Source of the DNA: Stratiolaelaps scimitus
Taxonomy: Eukaryota; Arthropoda; Arachnida; Mesostigmata; Laelapidae
Length of the DNA: 64,000 nucleotides
NCBI GenBank assembly: GCA_019614645.1
Contig: JABWDB010000002.1
Span: 26,215,501 to 26,279,500 of the forward strand
Direction of reading: 5' to 3'
The translations under genes and the position numbers were made by a program. The notes beneath the pieces are model-generated. The model was not told the origin of the DNA. It did no database searches and saw nothing but the letters and a program-made list of their open reading frames with translations. Shown piece by piece: positions 11,301 to 26,840 of this stretch; the stretch's first letter is position 1; every line of letters starts with the position of its first letter.

Positions 11301-14300
11301 ATGTCGGCTAATAGCTCGGACCCTATAATGTGATGATTCTTTTTGACAAGTGTTATGTTAAATTGTATGTACTTTCACTGGCCTGAACTAAAGAGCTTAT
11401 TGTGGGGCCGATGCTTAATTAATTAAAAATATCCTACAACAACTTTCCACTAGCAGCCGCATTAAATGAGTATGTTGAAATACCAATAGTTAATACCACT
11501 AAGTGAACCTAAATTGAAGATGTGTCTATGGCATTCATAGACGCTTTTGCCTTTACGACGCTTGTGTTTGATGCGCCACATTGTGTCCGATTTTCGATTG
11601 CGTCTATTGTCCTGGCACATCCTAACGGTCAATTATGTGTTCACATTATTTTGCTAAATAGGCATAATGTATAATACGTTCATTAAAGCAATTCATTTAT
11701 GAAAATAATTATGTTTCAAAAGCACAACGTTCGTACCTGCGACTCCTCCCCGTCATACGCTCCCTGTGACATCTACCATCGTCAACGGTACCTTTTGCCT
11801 ACTCATTCCTATCATGAAATAACCTAAATCAGAATGAGAATACATTGTCCCTCCTGATAGCCATATGCGCTTGTTATGGTTCACGATCGATTCGACGACT
11901 TCTCATAAACAATCTTACCAAAGATATCCTCATTGTCCGTTTAACATGTTCATCTCAAGAATATAGAATATAATATATGAATAATGGCCGTGTAAGTGGA
12001 TCGTTGATGCATCTGTGAGTCGATTCGAATCGTGAGAAGGCTGTTTTTGCTGTCACATCTTCAACCGAGATGAAGAATTCGAACAATGAACAATTTGATA
12101 ATCACAACAATAATAACGGCACGGAACATCATCGCATTGAACATCGACGACTTCTACCGGCTTATGATTCTGGTGGTATGATTCAAAACTAACCGACAGG
12201 CCGGCCGATGAACGAAACGAACGCTTGATCGATTATAATAACCACAAAAATGTTCAGGTTTCCTACGAGCTGAACAGAACAGAAGGATATGAGCGAGCTC
12301 AGATAAAGTAGACAACAGACAGATTGGAGGGTGATGAGACATCTGTCCACAAATAATGGACCGATTGCGGCTCGCAGATGATATTGTCACCAGCAGCAGT
12401 AGATAGTATGTGTAAGTGACATAAGTGAACGATGACGTTGGCTTTCAATTTTTCATTCGAAACCGGGCACCGTGGCTGATTAACGTGGTACACCGAATGA
12501 GTTTTGACTTTTCGCAATAGGGTCATTACCAATTCATAATTGAACTCTTGATTATTATTCGATGTGTGCATAGATCATTTCAGTTTATTGGGTACGGTAA
12601 TAATATATCTGTATAGAATCTCGTTCTGAAATTATACCGTTTAGCAAGCACAATTCTATAATTCTTGTATAAATCACATTAACTAAATTTACGTATCACG
12701 ACATTAAATGCCAATTTAGCCTAAATCATTTGTTATTTTAATCAAGACCACTCGACGAATACGTCCTGCCGGCGAAGTTCTCTTTCGACTTTGGGTTTAT
12801 CGTAACTTAAATAACATTATCTTTGACGAAAATATTATAAATCTGATATAATCGAGGTCGTCTACGATCTGCTCGTAGCTATTCGACTTACTGTTTACCA
12901 CGTATCATCGTTCCTCGCGCCAGGTCCCATGAAGCGACGTGGTGTCTGTGTGTGTGTGTGCGTGTAGGGGCAAAATTCGTGCTCAAAAGAGAAATTTCAC
13001 CCAGAGCGATTTCTCTCTCGTGGCTATTTCTATCGCAAATGACATCGTTAGAGCTCTCTCCCCCCCCAGGTTTCGCTTGTCATTCCGCTCGAGAATGCAT
13101 TAACACCTCACGATGAGAGTCAAAAGTCAAAATCGCATCCCTCGACAAAGGTGACTTCGATCGGCGCTCATCGTGATAAATATGAATGAACCGTTTCGTA
13201 TTGAAACAAAGTCGTTTCGTGTAGCTGGCGTTCCTCGCTTATGCGAACTAAAAATACTTGGCCAGTTGATCTACCATTCACGTTTCTGTTTGGATGTTCA
13301 TGCGCGACAATAACGTTAGCGTTATAGTGAGCAAAAAAAAATAGAAATCGTTGTCTCTAACGTCTCTCTCTCTCTGTCTCTCTCGTAGAGGCGTCTTCCT
13401 ACTTATAGCCCTGTTATTTGATGGAGTACCCGCGTCCACGGTCGATAGTTGCGATAGCGGGGGTGTTGAAAGTTGTTTCGGTGGCATCGCGAACCAAAAT
13501 GTCAGCATTTACCGGGTGAAGAGATATTTGGGCGACACAAAAATGACTATATGTCGAATTGAGTACATTGTCAGTATTGAATAAAGCCAAATGATGCTAT
13601 CATTTGCTCATCATGCTAAGGTAATTAGAATTTCAACAGCATTTTTACTAGCTGTTATAATTAAAGTTGACTTGATAATTTCTGTAAAAATATACAGTAT
13701 AATCCCGCTAATTACAAACGATAAAAGCACTAATTTGATGAAGGTGATTTAGGAAGCATTGGGGCAATGCAGAAGGAGAGATTTTGTTAATTCTTCAATT
13801 TTCTTTGTTTGTTTAGTGTAAAACTACTGCCAATTCTGCGGCCGTTTCGAAGTCTATTTTATGGAGTATTTTGAATACTATGTTTTCCCTCACCCTTTCA
13901 GCAAAATTTAATCAGGATATGAATATCGCATTTGAATCACTGATCAGATTAATGAGCCGAAAACCACCTCGCATACTTACTGACATTCACACTGACACCA
14001 AAAGACTTTGAACAGTTGTCGGGCCTGTTCACACCTTCTGCTGGACCATTTTATGGATAAGTACAGGGTGGACGATGCATACGATATTGCATGAGCCTAC
14101 AACCACTTAATTCATTTTTTGATGAGGACCATTTCAGCCAGCGCTTTAGTACCCTGAGATTTTCTAACACTGTGAGTTCGTATCATTTATTCGATTGTTG
14201 TTGTTGTTGACATCTGTGAATGTGTGTGTGTGTGAGTGGATGCATACATGTACTATGGTGTACATGTATTCACATACTACGCGTATTTGCATGCTTCTAT

Positions 14301-16902
14301 GTAGGCACATATATATGTACATCGATGTCGTATTTGTAACAATGACACGGGCAGCCACGTTGCGTGGAGTAGACATAAGATGATCGGGTCATCGTGGTCC
14401 TCCGAGTGTCATCTTGGTTCTTTCTGTTCTAACAGTTATCATTATTATTGTTGTTATCGTCAGGAAGGAATTGGCCAGATCGTGACTTGGCATCGTGACT
14501 CACTGATGTCGCTCTCCACCCACGTTAGAGTCGCCGTCTCTGTGCTCCCGCCAACCAAAATGCAGACACATCAGGGCATCATAAATCTATAGTAGTAATG
14601 GTGGTTGTGGACATTGATGTTTCGCTATCACTACTAGTAAAATCACGAATCTGTTGTTCGCTGCCCTAGACATACGCGTAACTAACCAACTCGTATCGAT
14701 ACCACCAATCGACTAGGCTGTGTCCCTAAGCGAACAGCCTTCTGCTACAGATATTCCAAGACCCTTCAGTGTTGACTGGGTGACCAGTGTGCTGTGAATC
14801 GCTCGAAATGTTGCCATTACACAATATGACTAACTAAACAGATGAACATCCTCGATTGCTTAGTTGGAGGGGGCCAGCCATCATGTCAGAGTTACGATTC
14901 GAGCTAAGCGAATGATGAGTAACACGAATTTCACCTGCTGATTGTTCGTCGTCGTTCAGGGAATCAGGGCAGAGAATTTCTTCTTGGATTTCCAACATAT
15001 CGAATACCTGCTGTCTGTCTGCCTGTTTAATTTCGGCTGTGGATAAGGGCGTTGACTATCGCTTCCTGGTGGGATGAAATGAGCCGCTGATGGGCAATTC
15101 TGGTCTGAAATATTAACATGCTCGGTGCTAAATAAGCATAACAGACAATGATGATAATTATGGCTATGATGGTGGTTTCATTACTATGTGCATATATGAA
15201 ATCATTATGACTCTAACAATGATGATTACCCACTAAAACGTGATGTGGGGTTGCATTTAACCCAATCACCCCTTCTTCCCCCGGCCCACGCAAACACACT
15301 ACAAAACGATATTGTTCAAGTTACGACCTCCCTTTCGAAAACAATGTTCTGTAGGTGACATCTTGGAGCCTGGCATTATATCATTTTTATGTGGAAATCA
15401 AAGGTACCTCACAAGATGACATCACCTGTTCATCACCTGGCGACACGGTGAGGCCCGGATCACAGATGCTTAAACCACCTTGCTCAGCCGTAATGGGGGG
15501 TACACTAGATCATCTACTCGGCGTTCTTCTTCCACTTCCCGTCCTCCAACACTCCTTTTACGTTATGACAATACCCAAAGGACATGGCATGCCCTACAGA
15601 AAGCACCCATGAGGTAATAATGTTTTTTTTACTTGTTGTCAGAGACGTAATTAGCCTTGTCAAAAGAAGCCTAGTAGCCTTCGCAGAACGGCTGACGTAG
15701 TAATAGCAGTCGTAGTAACTACCGCCGCGATTTTTAGACAGCTGCAACAGACATGATTACGAACGAGGCTGCTTCTGTGTTACGAGAGCAACAGTAAGAT
15801 GTGAGTCCATACTAATGTTGCTCGTTGTTTAAAGTTGTAAGCCAATGTTCAACAACGCGTTTAGCTACAACTATCAGTTTCGAATTTTTAATATTATGGA
15901 AGGGAAGCCTGTGGATATAGAGACTTAAACAAGCTTGAATTAGTTAATGATAGTCAATTCAACCTAATTTCAAATAGTGTGTAAACAATACAGTTCAAGT
16001 TTTTGTGTTTGTGTCCCTTTACAGTGAACTCACACGAAGCCTCTTTTACCCGTGAACTCAATAGTACAATTCTATGAGAGACCGATAATCTTAAAATAAA
16101 TGAGGTTTATTAATGATGCGCGTTTGAAAACGCCCACTATAAATCAGTTTTATTTTATCCGCTGTATTGCGAAGCGCTTCAGTTCAAAATAGGCAACCCT
16201 TTGTCCGGCAATCGGATCAAAGCGTCATCCGAGTGCATTAACAATGACGACAATGCCTGAGGTGGTTCTGAGTTCTCGTGTTCGACCATCCACCGCCGTG
16301 ATCTAAGCTGCGATTTAGCAGAAGGGGCAAAGAGAGCAACGGTTTCGTTTGTTTCGGTCGACTGGCCACATTTCGTCTCCCACTCTCAGCCCGAGCTGTG
16401 GCAACATGGACCCAATTTGTCGACTCCATCTACTGGTCTTCTACTTCACAACGAGTAGTCCAAGAGTCAAATGGTTCGTCTCTTATCTGGGCTCTGTAAA
16501 TTAGCCAATGGCACCACATGCGACCCGTTGTGTATCATTGAATTGTATACAACTTTTCGATCGATTCCGTTCGCCAATCAAACGGGCGACTTACTGGTGC
16601 AAATGCGATGTCAGTTACAACATAGAATAGTGTACCTATGGTGGCTCACTCGGGAGCTCAACGAAACGCGGGGAATTTGAGACACCCTGTGGCTTGTTCA
16701 TTCCTCATTCGTTTCTCGCAGCTTGCAACGGCAATTTCAAAGAGACTAGGAATCAATGGTTAGAACTGATAAAAAAGACTATCTATAAAAATGTGAAACT
16801 ATCTGCGTTTGGGCTTTTGGGAGCGTGTATCAGGTCGTTTGAATTGAGCGATTATGCAATTTCAGGCGACAATATTGAATCACAAATTACGGACCCTCTT
16901 TC

Positions 16903-16942
<40 letters not shown>

Positions 16943-18985
16943 TGTCTAAATCCCCAACGGATGTCCCTGCAAACCAAGCTGTTAATCACCTATTTGTTAA
17001 GCAAAGTCTGCTTATTGTCTGTTCGTCACTATGCAAGTTTTATTATTTTCTTTTCATTTTATAAGCCGTTTTATTTTTCATTTCCTTTTAAGAACACGTG
17101 TGATATGTGATTCTGTCGTATATGCGCGATCTTCCAAATGGATGTGTGTATTTGTGGCTATTATTGTAGACGCTGCTTCTTGTTTGAGCAGGTCGAGCCG
17201 GCCGCCTAGGCATACCCGACGTTGCTGCACCCGTCCGCCTGTTGTCGGATCTTGTCAGCTCATGATAATCAATGGAGTTCAACGTAAACGAGGCAACTCC
17301 TCCCGGATTGACACCCGGAGAAATTTCAAATATTTTGCGTGTACCACTCGCTTGGTAGATTCCTTCTTTCATTCTGCTCTTTCAGGGCAGCAACAGCAGA
17401 AAAACAGACATGAGCCATTGTTGTTCATCCTTGTCTTCTTGTTCAGGAGGCGGCGACCAAATAGCGGTGCCCGAACCTAACAGCTCTCTCCTGTCACATA
17501 TCCGGCAAGCGCACTCCGACGTTTACCTGCTTGTCCAGTATTTAGGGAGGGTAGCTTAACTAAACGGCTGGCTAGCTGGCTGACTTGACTACTATTATCA
17601 TTGGGGATGTTCAACTTGTCGAATATTGTCGCAGGCCTACACACGTCGGGCTGGATACTCGCGCACTGTGCGTTATCACCATCAGATTCCCGGTGTTCGA
17701 TGATCTCGACACTGGAGAAGGGACTAGCTCGTGTCTTGGATGTGTTGCGTCAAATAATTCGCATCTTTCACAATGGTACCCCACTTCCTATCGTTTTGCC
17801 TCGTCACTAAGCATCTCGACATCAATACATCCGCCTTTGTTCGTACCATCAACCATCACGATGGGGTTCAATTGCCGAGTCGGTTCGTCACTGCCATGTT
17901 TGCTTGGTCTGCTGCAACATTCGATTCGATCTTCACGGTTTTAAGCATCGAGTAAAGTTGAAACGAGAACGCGAAGCAGACACATTGGTGTGTAATATAT
18001 ATATATATATATATATATGGCAGGCAGATGTTTAAGTGTTCCGAATGTGAACGCGTTTCATTGAGCGTAGCCTATGTTCCTTATGTGACAACCAGCTACC
18101 TATAACTCATACGTAATACAGACGAGAATCGATAATGAATAATATATACAAGTTCAAGCGCCTTCCAACTTCAGTTGGAAGTTCCAACTTCACCATTCTC
18201 TTAATGAACGTACAGTTATAGAGGATGCATAGAGTGTGTATGTAGTACTATTTGAGTGCAGTAATTAGCGGTTGTACTAATGTAAACGAATGTTTGATGT
18301 TGCATTCATTCAACATATGCAATCCTTCTCGGGTCGTCTAAATGATCAAGTAGAGACTTGTGCTCAGCTATTTATGATATTTTATACGATTTGTGTATCT
18401 AATTGCTCCATAAGAGATGTTGATAGAGATGGAAGCAAAAAGCAGCGGACCTTGTATGAACCTGTACGCACATATAAGCGCATCTCCAGTACAGTCTCTG
18501 TATCAGTGTCAACTGTATCTCTTTCAAATAAATATAATCGTGTAGAACTCGGCATTGATTGATAATGTGACCCATCAATGTGTTAGTGAGTTTTAAATTC
18601 GTGTAGTCATGCACCTCTAATCGCACATTAGATTTTGTTGAATCCAGCCGAATGAGATCCATGTAGCAAGACAATCTAAGCTTAGTTAAACTACCAGATC
18701 CGAACCAGCATCCGAGTCGTCCACCTATTACTTTTGCTCTTATTATTAGATGTTTTACTCATTCATTTATAGCAATCTGCAATAATTATCTTGACCCAAT
18801 AGTATCTGTTTCACCCATCATCGCACTGTGGTCGTATTAGACGGTTAGAAAAAATCGAGCAAAACATAAAGTAATTACATAGCCAATCAATCTATATGAT
18901 GAATTGTATGAGCTACCAGTTGACTAATCTCAGGTAATAATTGCGACCCTTCACGTCCGACTGCACTATCGAATGGCTTCAATTA
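11301..18985. other. Long non-coding stretch with scattered microsatellites
   Basis: No gene can be supported. It contains a GT run near 12946-12962, CT runs near 13364-13385, a GT run near 14221-14235, and (TA)n at about 16906-16941 and 17995-18018. There is an 8-bp perfect palindrome arm pair near 18167-18186 (CTTCCAAC…GTTGGAAG). Frames at 15355-15612, 16471-16680, 16694-17110 and 17031-17480 show no domain and change composition along their length, so they are not called. Confidence 0.45.
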
Positions 18986-20480
18986 AAATGTCGTCTCCCA
19001 TCTGTCTAGACAGGGCTTGTCGTCAACACATGCACACACATATATATATATATATATGTGTACATATATGTACATATATTCCAGTCGTCTGGTTGGAGGT
19101 GCCCATTGGCCTCGGGCAGTATCTTATCCTGGCAGCGAGTCTTAGCTCAGGATGGGCGCGTCTTTGTCTCTATCCGGAAAGAGTGCCAGCTATGAAGTCA
19201 GTCCTTTCTCTCGAAGGGACCCACCAATGCTGGGACACCAGAGCTGACGTGCCAAGGTCGACGGCCTGCCAAGCTAAGGTAGTAGCTAGGCTGTCTGATT
19301 AGAGCCGAAACCCATTAGCGGCATGGGCGCTAAGAGTCCCTGGTCCTTTCCTCCAGCGTGTGTAGTGGTCAGACCTTAGTTTCAGACCTGTCCACACACG
19401 GAACCCTAAGCGAGTGTGATGGAGGAGAACACCGAAGGCAAATATTGGTCTCCTTCATTTAGCTTCATAGTAACTCTTTGCACTCAATATACGAGGCGGA
19501 CACGACGTAACAGGGCAGGTACGCGTCACGTTGAGGGTATTGGATACTGAACCAGTATTGTACTGACATATGAATACGCCGCGGCGGTTCCTGCAGCAGC
19601 TGGTATCGCTATTGTTGTAGTCATCTCTAAGTCATCCGGTGTATTTAGTATAAAAAGACATTGACTAGATGAAGCGACTTATAGTCAGCATTGGTGCTGT
19701 TGCGTTGGGCCTTGTCAAACACCACGGCCAACGTTACGTCTAGAGAGACCATCAACCTTCATAGCTCGATCGAATATGTCCTCGTTGTTCTGTTTGCCTA
19801 CTCCTCTAGCGGACTACCTATGCTGATCTGACTTTTGGTCTTTTATGCCATTGATCCCCCTCGCACGGTCCACGGTTGTACGTGGCCCGCACGAAGGCCG
19901 TGACGTTGTCTCGAGCCATATCTACTGGCTGTAGAGGACAGCGTAGTAGATGTAACAGTAGTGGCAGTCCGAGCTCGAAGTGCCAACGCTCATCTAAGGA
20001 TAAATCGAAACTATCGACACCCACCTCTAGTTCTGGTGTCTGGTTAGTGACTTGATCGGTGTGTCGAAGCATCCGTTGGCATCCTTGATGTAGACCATAC
20101 AGCTCTCAATAGTACACTTATATGACTAGCTAAATGGCTTTGGCCCAGGCTAGGTTCTTAATAATACAGGAATTGGATCTAATTTCTGTTACCGAAAGTG
20201 GTACTCCTGGGAGATAGGCAGAGCGAACACGGAAGTCACCACCCGCCATCGAGTTCGAAGGCCCACGGGTGCTGTCAAAATACACAGGGCTAATAACACA
20301 TGACCACCGTTCTCAGCACACCGTAGAGACACAGACACCCAAGTATACACCACACACACACACTATACGAACACAGGAGGCCAAGGCAAAGAAACCACCG
20401 CTAAACAGCGACACCCAAACCGACCAAGGAAGCGCCCGCTAACCAAGCAACACCCATGAGTTCAGCAGGTTCTGTCACGG
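18986..20480. other. GC-richer stretch of unknown nature
   Basis: From about 19080 to 20480 the composition is more GC-rich than the flanks. There is a (TA)n/TGTACATA run at about 19038-19080 and a CA-rich run near 20348-20362. Two open frames (18973-19302 plus, 19818-20072 minus) have no recognisable domain. It could be old transposable-element body sequence, and I cannot assign it. Confidence 0.3.
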
Positions 20481-23400
20481 ACTAACTGCTTTTGTCATTT
20501 CTACGCGTTCGCGTCCACGCCCGCATTGACTGGTTGTAGTGGAGCGCCGCCCAGTAGGTGTGACTTTACATACATCGAAACCGTGGAGATTTAGTATTAT
20601 AATTATAGGATTACATTGCTTTAATTTTGGACGCAGGACATGGGGCACCATGGAGCATAATGGCATGAAAGTTAGTACAATGTACATTTACATATGTGAG
20701 CGAAAGTCGTCCATTGATTAGCTTAATAGAACGTGTTTAAGCTCATTAGCAAGCTGTTCACAATACAGTGAACTTTGATAATACCTCGTGGCTTGTGCTT
20801 ATGTAATTCCAGTTCTCCAGAGATCACGGGTGGCTCCATTAGGTGAACAGCAGATTACAACTGGTATTCACATAGGCCACGAACTTCTATTCGTTAGTTG
20901 CCCGATTTAATGCAACTGTACCGTAGCGCTGTAGTCAAGGTTCGATTACTATTTTCTGGTCACATGTTACCATATCAAGGGTTCCATTCTGAGGCAGCAT
21001 TAAGGTACCTCATGCGATACACGTCTAGTGAACCGGGCTTGATATAGTTAGAACTATTGATAATACTTCCACATTGTGCATATTTGCTTTCGGAAATTGT
21101 TTAATAACCAACAATAACCTGAGTTGTCATTGTTATAGCATAATATTTCTACCATTCATCCGAAGCAGGCCTAACAAGCATATGTTGATTAAATAATAAA
21201 AACATATGACCTATTGTTCTGATTGTAAAAAGATATTGTTAGTTATATTATGGTGATAGCTCCCTCAATGCTAATAGAGAGAAAAGAATCAAAAATCCAT
21301 TCTCATATTTTCAAAGAACAAACCATAAGGAAGATTTTGTCAAAAATAAATAAATATATATATAATATATATGTATGTATAGTTTTTTTTTCGATTGGGC
21401 CGTATGTGTATTCGGACAGCCGGAAGTAGATAGGGCGTGAATGTTGTTATTGCACAATCGAGCGGTGACCAGAGAATGATGCAGACAGAGAGTGGATGTT
21501 ATTGGACATGACCCCATCCTCGAAGTGCTTCTCGATGGTTGCTTCCGTTCATGGTCCTGATCGATACGACCGGGCCTGGCCTGGCCAAACCACGCCAGAC
21601 TATCCTAGACGGTCGGTCCTTACAAAACACCACGGTACGCCACTGTTTCCCTATAAGTAGACATGCATTTGTTCTCACTGAAAGGAAACTCTGAGAGCAT
21701 CTCGGGGCACTAGGCAGCGAAATCTGAGTTCTTTGGCTGGGCGGTTGGAACATAACCAAGGTGATGTCTGTACGTGAGTGATATTGGATATTAACCAAAC
21801 CTTCGTTTAGGCATGAATGTCAACGAGCTCTTGACAATAGCGAATGATGTATGGAGTAGAGTTTCCCCTCTACAATCTCTCCGTTTTGTTATGAAATATA
21901 ATCGCTTTTTATTGGAAGCACAACCAATTGTATCTGCGAGTTAGAGAAGCATCGGCGGTGACTTGCCTTGCCGCAAATCGACATTTACAAAATAAAGGTG
22001 GGAAGTCAATTAAATAAGTATGCTATTCTCCACGTAAAAGTGCGATTGAGCTTTTCAAGGTGGTTTTTGGGGCTAATCATAGAGTCAGTCCTGCTGCGGG
22101 AATGTGTCTGCTCGCAACGATCGTCAAACACAGATTCATCACGAAATACTTTTAGAAAGAGTTTTAGATCGGCAGGTGTTACTCCATCATGGATTAATCA
22201 CGGAACTCAACTGAGTGTCGGAACGGGGACATTGTGTCACCAATACAGTTTCATCTAAACGAAACTATTTCGGACCGACTCTCGTTGAACTAGGCCGACA
22301 GACACTTCGGATAGAAAATATACGTACGTTCAGATCACAAATTCGACGTGAGCCTGGTAGAGAACCTGATGCCGATACCTTATACAGTTTGTATCTGTTG
22401 ACAATTGACGTCACTACCCTTGATAATTTCATCTCAGATTTTTACTACCTAAGTGAATTACACGACATTATGAACAGAAAGTTTTCCCCAATTTTTTTTT
22501 TGGCAAACTTATCGCTCTTTTCAACAGATCGCATCTCAAGTTTTATATCATTTCACTGGACCAATGCTCTTTTTGCCTACTCTACATTTTGCATCGCCTG
22601 CTCCCAGGACCGTTTCTTGAGGCTATCCACCCGTAGACGCGTCGCCATTTTTGGAACACCCACCTCTACTTGATACTACCCCAGAGGCTAACTTTCCACA
22701 GATCAACAATCAGTGTACAACAATCACTGCCGTACTGCCCGAATAAATAGGAAAGAGCAATGAACCAAAAATAGTTAATAGGAGACACTCTTCGCTGTAG
22801 TTTCGTGTTCCACTAATGATCATCGTGAATGAATTCTCGGCCAAATTTCGAGCAACAAAAAACACAAATTGCACCCGCGCAAGCATTTTGCGGCGAACTA
22901 GACATTACCAAGCGTTCGCTAAAACGAAATGGACTGCCTGAGGAAATTAGTTTTCCGAGCTCTCCCACCCCTCATTGCTTAGGAAGCTGCTTGTTTATAA
23001 TATTTTGGTACGCCGAGGTGATCAGATCTGCTCGCTCTTCGGTAGATGGCGCAACTGCAGCAACTTATCATACTCATAATACAGACGAATTAATCAGGGT
23101 TACGTTCCACAAAGGCGTACGTTCGTGGATTGTATGCGAACTGGAGCATTGCTTGACGCCTTCGTATGTCTACAATAACATTTTTGTGTTATTAAAGATA
23201 CACTTCCGTTGCTTAATGAAAACAGGATCGTATTAGAGATCTTAGTGGCAGTGGATAGTCCATGGTCAGACTTAGAATTCTACTTATTGTTTAGCCTGCT
23301 GGCATAACATCTCATGCGCTCACGTATAACGAAGTAACAAAGCCTGCTAGAATGACCAGAACATGGCTAGCGAGCCTATATGCATATTTCCGAAGGGACT

Positions 23401-24039
23401 TCTCGATATCGTTCAATGCATTAGACAGCAATTGTAACAAGACAACTTTAGTGATACAAATATAAAATATATGTATACCTCTATCATCTATCATTTGTTT
23501 AAGTTAACTGTGTCCCTAAAAAGGCATAGGGCTTGCGTTATCGAGCAAACCGGCGGTGTACTTGATTTCAGATACACCGCTCTTCATGAAAAAACTTCAA
23601 ACAACAGCACGCTTTACTTGATAAAGCAGACTATCAACAGCTTGTCAAATCCTACCAATATAAAATAGGACCCAGAATGTTTTAACGAATTGTGTCTAAG
23701 CTTCCCGTGTTTCTGGATACACAAACACAGGTGGTACTTTTAACCACATTTAAAAGGCGCAACTCATCAATATCAACTCATGAATCTTCGCGCATTTAAG
23801 CTATGTATCTTTCATGTGTTATTATTATCTTCATACAACAACTTCCACTGAATGACTAGTAGAGCAAAATATACGACAATAGCGACCCGGAAGCAATTAT
23901 GCATCGGTTTCCGTGCCTCTGTTTAAGTCAGTCAATGCGGCGCGCGTATGAAAGATGTCATTCTGTCAGAAGACTACCGAATACACATTACAAGAACAAT
24001 GCCTGAGCTATTTATGCTATATATATATATACTTCAATA
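20481..24039. other. Non-coding stretch
   Basis: No supported gene. Frames at 22215-22673 (begins with GTG) and 22829-23236 run 152 and 135 codons. They cross AT-rich and poly-T segments and show no domain. A short imperfect stem (GCGGTGTA…TACACCGC) lies near 23552-23580. (TA)n lies near 21353-21375. Confidence 0.4.
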
Positions 24040-26840
24040 GCTAAGCTAACCTCAGTGGTGCAGATGAGCATCGGATTAGCATCTCTTATCTACGTAAAGG
24101 AGAACTGTCTGTCTGCGGTATCGAGGTGTCTGCGGTGACACTTAGACGTGCTGCAATCCTGCCTCCCCGGAGCCGATGAGCGTAGCTAGTTAGCTGCCAT
24201 GTAGCTGGCGCCATACTGGTTCTTGTTATTTTGCGGCTAGTAGCTGGTTTTATATATATATATATACATTACGTGCTTGTGAACCCTCTGTACAAGGCCT
24301 AGAGGAAAGCGTGTCTCCTCGAAAAGGAAGGACAAGCATCCAATGGGGCACTCACTCCTAACGCGCTACGCTGAGGAGTGAGTAGTACACAATGCCAACA
24401 CAGCCAGCATCCGCTACCGAGTGCGACCAATCAACGCAGGGCACACACAGACAGAGAGAGACACACACACACACATCTCTATCCCAACGACAGACTGAAA
24501 GACTGACATTGCTTTACCAACGTTGCACTGCTCCCTGTCTGATGCCAGCAGCCTCTTCAAACAGCCCCGCTGCGCCGAACGGCTGATGCGCACGGCACCC
24601 ACTCTTCTTAACGACACAGCAGAAGCTCACACCCAGGCCCAAGTCAGACGTCATTGTGATTGTATACAACAGACTAGCTGATGCAGCCAAGAGCCACGGG
24701 AGCTAGCACAGGAATCACGCCGGCCGAAAGATTCATTCTCTCCGAATGGGAAGTAAGGGCCGTCTCGTCAACTGACGGCGCGGCCTGGTCTGTCTGCTGC
24801 GGCAACTAACGTCTAATCCAATGTCACATTCGGCCTAAGCCGGTCGGAGTTTGCCCGCTATCACCAGCAGTGGAGCTGAGTATGGGATCATATCAGCGGT
24901 TCGCTATCAGCGGCGGTTTGAGCAGTAACAAAGATGGCTATGGCCTTCTACATGGAAGGGCCATAGTTGGGGCAGTATGAGAGGCACATGTAGTCAATAG
25001 GATATGGTGGATGAAACACGCCACCACCACCATCATCATCATGGATGAAACACTTAGGCTGGATCGTTCTGGGGGCCAGATCAGCCTGTCTGTCTGTGGG
25101 CTGTCGGCTTTGGTGGCGACACCGACCAGGCTGGTTGCTGCGAAACGCGGAAACATCAGGATGTCACTCGCTTTTGAACTGAACGTGCCAACACGATATC
25201 GCATTCAATTAGATCGAATGCTGGATTAGAGAGGGAGACACAGCAAGTACAACTTTCAGAGCAAACGTTGTAGCCAACATTTCTTATCGATTTAATGTGA
25301 AGTTCGATATCGGGAGCAATATGTTGTGTATCGGTTTTTTATATGCGCTTTTACATTTGTGTAGGTGCTTATTCTGTGAAGGTAAAAATTGAATGAGTGA
25401 GGTATATCTGAAGACAGATTGCATAAGAAAACGAGCTTTAGGACAACGCAAACTAAGCATGAATGGGGTCTCGGGGAACGAAAATAGTGTTGAAAAATTT
25501 GGAGCTTTTGAGTATCTGTAAATCTACAACGTGGTCATTATTGTTCTATGCATACAAGTATAAGCGCATACATAACTAAAGAAACGGCTTTCACTGACGT
25601 CTTGAACTGCTCCAATATCTATAAGGACACCTTTCGAGTGCCATTTATCGCCATTACGGTTACTACTGGCGAGTCACTGATGTTATCATCATATCTTTCA
25701 TTGTGCCTTAGAATAGATTTGTATTCCTTGATCGATTTATTGCCGTAATGCTGGTGATTGTTAATATATATATATATATATCACTATTGCCACGCCTTTA
25801 CATAAGCTGATCAGTCGTTGCGTTGACGCTTCCCACGACAAATCATCGACTGCATCGTCTCCCGCCCCGCACCTTATTCATAGCCTGTTTGTTGGCTTGT
25901 GCGATTGTCGCGCCGTCTGTCTGTGGTGTGTGTCGGCCAATAGGTGCGAATGGCGGTGCTCTCGTTGACCTGTCAATTGTTTTGCCCGACCGCTTGTTCA
26001 ATGTCGCCCAATAGAACTACTCACAATGAGTTAAGTCTAATCGTTCTTTGCCTTTGCCGTGGGTTCAGCCTTAGCTAAGGCTTCTTCTTTCATCCAGGTT
26101 GCCTTCCTAGCAGCACTGCAGTGTCATGCTCTTGCGGTGCGTCGCTATCCACCAAAACGCCGAGGCAGGTCCGACCGATCGACCCACTCTGGGTAAAAAG
26201 GACCATCGCAATTCCGCCGCTAGAAGAAGAACAACGACGACAATGGCAACGGCGACAAGGTGTCGCGTGTTTCGCTGCGAAGGGAGACTTGCCGAGGGAT
26301 TCCATGGGAGAAGACAAATGGTGCTGTTGTCACCGGCCACGAGACACTGGCAGGCGTCCCTTCTGCAGCGGGAGACCGGCTTTCACAGGGAGCTACGAGG
26401 GAAAAGACTGAGAGTGAAAACAACTAAGACCAACGACTTGGACGCGACAATGAGCCTGCGTCCGAGAAAAGAAAAAGATTGCAAGAGAGAGAGAAAGAGA
26501 GAGAGAAGGCATTTCCGTTGCTGCTTCCGCAGCAGAGGCCAACGCGAGAATGGTGCTTCCGAACTGAGCGTCTGGTTATGTCCAACACTGGCCAAACTAG
26601 CTTCCCGCATCTCGCCGTAGAAGAGGGGAGAGGGTCTGCCTCTCAGACAGAGTCTCATTCGAGTGACCAACATTACGAGACAGTTGCTCTCACACTGATT
26701 AGATCATGGCTGTCAAATCAGCTTGGCTTGTGGGCAGACCATACTGTATGGGTATTATACAAAAGTGCGCGTTGCCCACTAGAAGTAAGCGTTCCTACAA
26801 GCGTTGTATGGAGGTCTTTCGGTGAAAAGAGGTTAGGTTA
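24040..26840. other. GC-richer stretch with simple repeats
   Basis: Includes a (TA)n at about 24250-24267, a CA/GA run at 24450-24478, (CAC/CAT)n near 25018-25042, (TA)n near 25763-25781 and a GA-rich run near 26483-26508. Overlapping open frames at 26121-26841 on both strands give Arg/Lys- or Ser-rich products with no domain. A frame at 25823-26014 has a hydrophobic core but no ATG. A promoter or leader is possible. Nothing is assigned. Confidence 0.3.

Noticed and set aside
22215..23236. Two plus-strand frames of 152 and 135 codons
   Set aside because: The first has no ATG and crosses a poly-T run. Neither shows a domain or steady composition.
25823..26014. Frame with a signal-peptide-like core (LFIACLLACAIVAPSVCG)
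   Set aside because: It has no ATG (it starts at TTG), no splice acceptor of note and no family. Hydrophobic runs of this length arise by chance.
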